Source of the DNA: an uncultured Alphaproteobacteria bacterium
Lineage (GTDB): Bacteria; Pseudomonadota; Alphaproteobacteria; Rs-D84
Reading direction: 5' to 3'
Length of the DNA stretch: 64,000 nt
Assembly: GCA_934276735.1 (NCBI GenBank)
Contig: CAKQTG010000001.1
Span: forward strand, 422,741-486,740
The notes beneath the pieces are model-generated. The model did no database searches, was not told the DNA's origin, and was given only the letters and a program-made list of their open reading frames with translations. This document shows, piece after piece, positions 59,717-64,000 of the stretch. Within the stretch, counting starts at the first letter, position 1. Every line of letters starts with the position of its first letter. A program made the position numbers and the translations under genes.

Positions 59717-62700
59717 GTGATACGTTGTATGCGTCGTTTTTTATCAGCGGTTTGTTGTGCGGTGTGTTTTTTTACCGTGGCAATCGCCACATCGGTGGCG
59801 GCCGATGTGGTTTCAACCAGTCCCGCCGTCAACGTAAAATACATCCACGGGTCAATCAAAAATTTATGGGGAATTGATATCCCATACAGTCCCGAATTAA
59901 AATCCGATCAATATGCGGTCAACATGCGATACTTGCTGGGCATGGTGGACATTGCAAATGCGCGCCTGGGGGCGGTAAAAACGTCGTATGGCACGGGCGA
60001 ATATGCCACCGCGGGCGCGGTATCAAAAAACACGGCGGACAAGGCAATCAGAACATTGATTCAGAAACCGATTGAATTTCCATTTGCGGCAACAACGACG
60101 GCCGATACCACAACGTTCAGTTTTTCTATAACGGCATCGGGTACATTTTACGTTGATTGGGGCGATGGTGGTGACGTTGATAAATACGTAAAAACGAATA
60201 CAGGTTCCCAAACAATCAGCCATACATACACCACCGCGGGTGCATATACGGTGCGCCTGGGCGGCCGTGCAAAGGGGTATACGACCACTTTAACCGGTGC
60301 TATTACATTTATTAACTCGACTAAGAACCTGGCCGGCATCGGGGGCAGTCTGGGTGAAATATTCCCAACACTGGCGGATGGCGGCCAGCCAAAATTTTTC
60401 GTTACGTTTTCTAGTTGCACGAATCTGACCAGTTCAATTCCAGAGAATTTATTCGCGGGGATATCCGGTGCCCCAGCCAGCAATATGTTTGAAGGCACGT
60501 TTAGAGGTTGCAGTGGTCTGACCGGTTCAATTCCAGAGAATTTATTCGCGGGGATATCCGGTGCCCCAGCCAGCGATATGTTCAGTGGCACATTTGGTGG
60601 GTGCAGTGGACTTACCGGTTCAATTCCAGAGAATTTATTCGCGGGGATATCCGGTGCCCCAGCCAGCAATATGTTTGAAAGCACGTTTATAGGTTGCAGT
60701 GGTCTGACCGGTTCAATTCCAGAGAATTTATTCGCGGGGATATCGGGCAGGCCCACCAGTGCGATGTTCAGCAACACGTTTAGTGGTTGCAGTGGTCTGA
60801 CCGGTTCAATTCCCGAAAATTTATTTGCGGGTATATCCGGTGCGCCGGCGGGCGGTATGTTTTTTCGCACGTTTAGTGGTTGCAGTGGTCTGACCGGTTC
60901 AATTCCAGAAAAACTGTTCGCGGGGATATCCGGTGCCCCGGCCGGCAATATGTTCAGTGGCACATTTGGTGGGTGCAGTGGACTTACCGGTTCAATTCCA
61001 GAGAATTTATTCGCCGGTATATCTGGCGCGCCGGCGAGCCGTATGTTTGAAGACACTTTTTCTGGTTGCGGTGGCCTGACTGGTTCAATCCCAGAAAAAT
61101 TATTTTCTGGGATATCTGGTAAGCCAACGACCGGTATGTTCAGCAGCACGTTCAATGGTTGCAAGGGGCTAACCGGGGCAATTCCATCTGGATTGTTCAG
61201 CAATATATCAGGCGCACCGGCGAACAGTATGTTCAGCAGCACATTTAGTGGTTGCAGTGGTCTGACCGGATCAATCCCGGCTGGGCTGTTTGGCAATTTA
61301 TCGGGCAGTCCAGTGAGCGGTATGTTCAGCAGCACGTTTAGTGGTTGCAGCGGTCTGACTGGTTCAATTCCAGAAAAATTGTTCGGTAATATATATGGTG
61401 CGCCGGCGAACTATATGTTCAATGGCACATTTAGGAATTGTCGTGGCTTGACCGGGGTGATTCCGTCTGGTTTGTTTGGAAATTTATCGGGCGCGCCAGC
61501 GTCGTACGGTATGTTCAACAGCACGTTTTATGGGTGCAGTGGTTTGACCGGTGAAATCCCGGTGGGATTGTTTGGTAATTTGTCGGGCAGTCCGACGAAC
61601 AACATGTTCAGCAGCACGTTTTATAATTGTTCTGGTCTGACTGGAAATTCGGCACAGAATCCCGATGGAACGCCATTGTATGATGTGTTCCCAACGGCAA
61701 CATCAGACCATGTTAGCGGTATGTACACTGGCACGTGTTTTGATGATAATGATTCAATCCCAGACGCATGGGGTAAAAACGCCAGTTGCGTTCCGCCGGA
61801 ACCAGACTATCCGTTCACGGCAACGGTTGAAATAACGTCTGCAAAAACGTATAGTTTTGACATATCGGCGGCGGGCACGTTCTATGTCAATTGGGGCGAT
61901 GGTTCAAAGTATGAAAAGATTGTCAAGGCCGACACCACGACCCAGCATATCAGTCATACATACAGCGCGAACGGCACATATACGGTAAAGTTGGGCGGCC
62001 TGGCCACGGCGTATCCGACCGGTGTTGCGGCAATTGGCAATATTGCTGGTTTCATCAACTGGGATAATGGTATCAACGTGACCGAAATCACGGGCAGTTT
62101 GGGCAAAGTATTCCCGACATTGGCGGGTGGATCGCAACCAAGTTTTTATGCTGCGTTTAGTCACGGACAAATGAAAACCATCCCCGCCGAATTGTTTGAT
62201 GGTATTCATGGCGCACCGATTGAGAGGATGTTTGAACAGACATTTGCAACGTGTATGTCACTGACCGAGGTTCCAGCGGGATTGTTCAGTGGTATTGCCG
62301 GTGCCCCGGCCAAGAATATGTTTTATTATACGTTTTATATGAACAAGGCGTTGACAAAAATCCCCGACGGGTTGTTCGCCGGTATTTCTGGTGCCCCGGC
62401 CGAATATATGTTTTTCGGTACATTCAGTGGGTGCGATCGTCTGACCGAAATTCCGTCCGGTTTGTTTGGTAATTTATCGGGCAGTCCGGCGTACAGTATG
62501 TTCAGCAGCACGTTTTATAATTGTTCTGGCCTGACCGGTGAAATTCCACTGGGATTGTTTGGTAATTTGTCGGGCAGTCCGGCACCAAACATGTTTTCTA
62601 GCACGTTTAATAACTGCAGCGGATTGACCGGTAAATCGGCACGGAATCCGGACGGAACGCCATTGTATGATGTGTTCCCAACGGCGACATCGAACCAGGT

Positions 62701-63496
62701 TGTCGGCATGTACACTGGCACATGCCTGGCGGATAATGCATCAATCCCAGATGCCTGGGGTAAAAACCCCGATTGTGTATCTGGTGGGCCGACCGACGAA
62801 TATCCGTTTGTTATGACGACAACGCCAGATACCACGACGTTCAGTTTTAAAATTACAGCCTCTGGCACATTTAATGTTGATTGGGGCGATGGCAGCGATG
62901 TTGAAACGGTGACGGGCGGTGGCGCATATGCACAAAACACAACGCATACATATTCCACACCGGGGACATATACAATCAGACTTGGTGGGTTGGCCACGGA
63001 GTATGACAGGATGCCTCTGACGTCGGCAATCAGTTTCGCATCCAACAAAAACCTGGCAACGATTGATGGTAATATCAGCAAGATTTTCCCGGTCATGGGC
63101 ACCAATGATCGCAAACGTCCGTGTTTTTACCAGATATTTTATGAATGCACAAATTTAACGGGAAAAATACCGGACAATTTGTTTGCTGATATTTCAGGCG
63201 CGCCAGGTTCTAATATGTATGCCGAGGCATTCAGTGGTGATACCGGTTTAACTGGGGAAATTCCACTGGGGCTGTTTGGTAATTTATCGGGCAGTCCGGC
63301 GTATAATATGTTCTATCGCACGTTTTATAATTGTTCTGGTCTGACTGGAAATTCGGCACAGAATCCCGATGGAACGCCATTGTATGATGTGTTCCCAACG
63401 GCAACATCGGACCAGGTTGGCGGTATGTATTTGGGTGCAACGGGGCTGAGTGACTATAGCGAAATCCCCGACAATTGGAAAAAGAATCGTCTTTGA
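59717..63496 (+). CDS. Giant secreted repeat protein with PKD-like domains and twenty 31-residue BspA-like repeats
   Basis: The 1259-aa product has a signal peptide (about 1-29) and three similar blocks. Each block begins with a PKD-like domain (about 121-183, 695-760 and 1030-1095; SGTFYVDWGDG, SHTYxxxGxYTVRLGG) followed by repeats of the form LFxxISGAPAxxMFxxTFxxCSGLTGxIP. There are 13, 5 and 2 repeats. Each block closes with NPDGTPLYDVFPTAT and GMYxGxx. The first repeats are near-identical at DNA level with a 93-base period. A surface adhesin role is inferred from BspA-like relatives. No membrane anchor or sorting signal is seen. The GTG start is preferred because GGGGGGAC lies six to nine bases upstream; ATG 59729 is the alternative. 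Confidence 0.85.
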   Translation: MIRCMRRFLSAVCCAVCFFTVAIATSVAADVVSTSPAVNVKYIHGSIKNLWGIDIPYSPELKSDQYAVNMRYLLGMVDIANARLGAVKTSYGTGEYATAGAVSKNTADKAIRTLIQKPIEFPFAATTTADTTTFSFSITASGTFYVDWGDGGDVDKYVKTNTGSQTISHTYTTAGAYTVRLGGRAKGYTTTLTGAITFINSTKNLAGIGGSLGEIFPTLADGGQPKFFVTFSSCTNLTSSIPENLFAGISGAPASNMFEGTFRGCSGLTGSIPENLFAGISGAPASDMFSGTFGGCSGLTGSIPENLFAGISGAPASNMFESTFIGCSGLTGSIPENLFAGISGRPTSAMFSNTFSGCSGLTGSIPENLFAGISGAPAGGMFFRTFSGCSGLTGSIPEKLFAGISGAPAGNMFSGTFGGCSGLTGSIPENLFAGISGAPASRMFEDTFSGCGGLTGSIPEKLFSGISGKPTTGMFSSTFNGCKGLTGAIPSGLFSNISGAPANSMFSSTFSGCSGLTGSIPAGLFGNLSGSPVSGMFSSTFSGCSGLTGSIPEKLFGNIYGAPANYMFNGTFRNCRGLTGVIPSGLFGNLSGAPASYGMFNSTFYGCSGLTGEIPVGLFGNLSGSPTNNMFSSTFYNCSGLTGNSAQNPDGTPLYDVFPTATSDHVSGMYTGTCFDDNDSIPDAWGKNASCVPPEPDYPFTATVEITSAKTYSFDISAAGTFYVNWGDGSKYEKIVKADTTTQHISHTYSANGTYTVKLGGLATAYPTGVAAIGNIAGFINWDNGINVTEITGSLGKVFPTLAGGSQPSFYAAFSHGQMKTIPAELFDGIHGAPIERMFEQTFATCMSLTEVPAGLFSGIAGAPAKNMFYYTFYMNKALTKIPDGLFAGISGAPAEYMFFGTFSGCDRLTEIPSGLFGNLSGSPAYSMFSSTFYNCSGLTGEIPLGLFGNLSGSPAPNMFSSTFNNCSGLTGKSARNPDGTPLYDVFPTATSNQVVGMYTGTCLADNASIPDAWGKNPDCVSGGPTDEYPFVMTTTPDTTTFSFKITASGTFNVDWGDGSDVETVTGGGAYAQNTTHTYSTPGTYTIRLGGLATEYDRMPLTSAISFASNKNLATIDGNISKIFPVMGTNDRKRPCFYQIFYECTNLTGKIPDNLFADISGAPGSNMYAEAFSGDTGLTGEIPLGLFGNLSGSPAYNMFYRTFYNCSGLTGNSAQNPDGTPLYDVFPTATSDQVGGMYLGATGLSDYSEIPDNWKKNRL

Positions 63497-63529
63497 TATC
63501 GCTTCTTGCCACCGCGACGGGAACTGATA

Positions 63530-64000
63530 GCAGTGCGCATACGCGCAAGTCTATTCACCTGGATTCTGGGGACACCGCCCACGGGATTTAACAATTCCGC
63601 GGGGCCCGGGTCGGGGTGACGGTATTATATGACTGGGTGCCATAATTTACAAACATTGTCCAGGTTTATGTTATTTACTATTTTTAAGTCGTCATACCGG
63701 CGCAGGCCGGTATCTATTGCCCCGCAGGGACTAATCATACCACTACCCCGTCCACTGCGTGGACACCCCTTCGCCAGCGAAGGGGAATTTCATACCGCGA
63801 CGGTAAAAAGACAAGCACGCCATTTGCGAGCACATTCATTGCTCTCTGCTCTCTGAAAATCCGACACCCCGGCGCGTTGCGCCACCCCGGCTCCCCAGAG
63901 GGGAACTTAGTGCGTTTTTTACTCTTGTCATTCCTGCGCAGGCAGGAATAGGGTCTAAGAAATTACTCCCGCCCATTGTTGCACAATGTTCGTAAAACAT
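63530..64000 (-). repeat. Intergenic mosaic of short palindromic repeats (block 8), running off the window
   Basis: This contains ACCGCCCACGGGATTTAAC with its GGGGCCCGG partner, CATACCGGCGCAGGCCGGTAT, CCCCGCAGGGAC, GTCCACTGCGTGGAC, CCCCTTCGCCAGCGAAGGGG, the GCTCTCTGCTCTCTG module, GGCGCGTTGCGCC, CTCCCCAGAGGGGAAC and CATTCCTGCGCAGGCAGGAAT, mostly in inverted order relative to block 7. Confidence 0.85.

Noticed and set aside
60433..61000. Regular 93-bp repeats considered as a CRISPR array
   Set aside because: The repeats are in frame inside a coding sequence, the intervening bases are part of the same 31-residue unit, and no cas genes are present.
60148..61335. Long open frame on the minus strand (395 codons) opposite the repeat protein
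   Set aside because: It is the antisense shadow of the 93-bp repeats: its repeated peptide is the reverse-frame reading of the plus-strand repeat. There is no ribosome site, and the plus-strand frame has a signal peptide and recognisable domains.

Overview
The window is a chromosomal stretch of an alphaproteobacterium, most likely an uncultured host-associated (gut-type) lineage. The protein evidence is a CcrM-type GANTC methyltransferase, a UvrA whose first insertion module has Ser/Thr where most bacteria have zinc cysteines (seen in Alphaproteobacteria), the rpsF-rpsR-rplI block, RodZ, PpiD, RecO and a C-terminal piece of an alphaproteobacterial S8-type secreted protein at the left edge. 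A choloylglycine-hydrolase-like secreted enzyme and a DUF4301 protein (a family I associate with Bacteroidetes) fit a gut habitat. I cannot name genus or family from sequence alone.

Layout. 1-9.3 kb: partial beta-barrel protein, grpE, tpiA, ppiD, tag, an AT-rich (probably acquired) methyltransferase, two tandem ~169-nt structured units beside tRNA-Gln, a DUF5662-like protein, a secreted Ntn hydrolase and a DUF1015 protein. 9.3-13 kb: a candidate small RNA with its own promoter and terminator, then a 1043-aa Pmp-like autotransporter. 13-21.4 kb: the most distinctive block, with three large paralogous cysteine-rich secreted proteins plus a smaller Cys-rich one around infA, followed by an MscS channel and a BOF-domain protein. 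22.7-25.5 kb: mosaic intergenic repeats, a promoter bracketed by palindromes, and a 687-aa Cys-rich repeat protein. 25.6-34.9 kb: HdeD-like membrane protein, tRNA-Arg with an integration-like scar, an APH-fold protein without the catalytic Asp, TspO, FtsB-like, DusB, RodZ, UvrA, an orphan SRP M-domain protein and RlmE. 35.7-48.5 kb: DsbA-like, RecO, a MotA/TolQ plus OmpA-like pair, ribosomal proteins S6/S18/L9, the nrdR-slt-rnhB-pgk operon, CcrM, ClpP and ClpX. 49.3-59 kb: two small Cys-rich secreted proteins, tRNA-Leu, L28, DUF4301, an N-domain-less ClpB, an ABC exporter, tRNA-Ala, S21 and DUF805. 59.7-63.5 kb: a 1259-aa secreted protein with twenty 31-residue repeats, under the same kind of palindrome-bracketed promoter as the 687-aa protein.

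Themes. Housekeeping genes are compact, with short operons and strong hairpin terminators, several of them shared by convergent genes. Between them lie an unusually large investment in envelope and surface proteins, and eight intergenic mosaics built from the same small palindromic modules. The best candidates for something undescribed are the paralogous Cys-rich family, the two-site promoter cassette shared by two surface-protein loci 36 kb apart, the tandem RNA-like units downstream of tRNA-Gln, and the stand-alone SRP M-domain protein.
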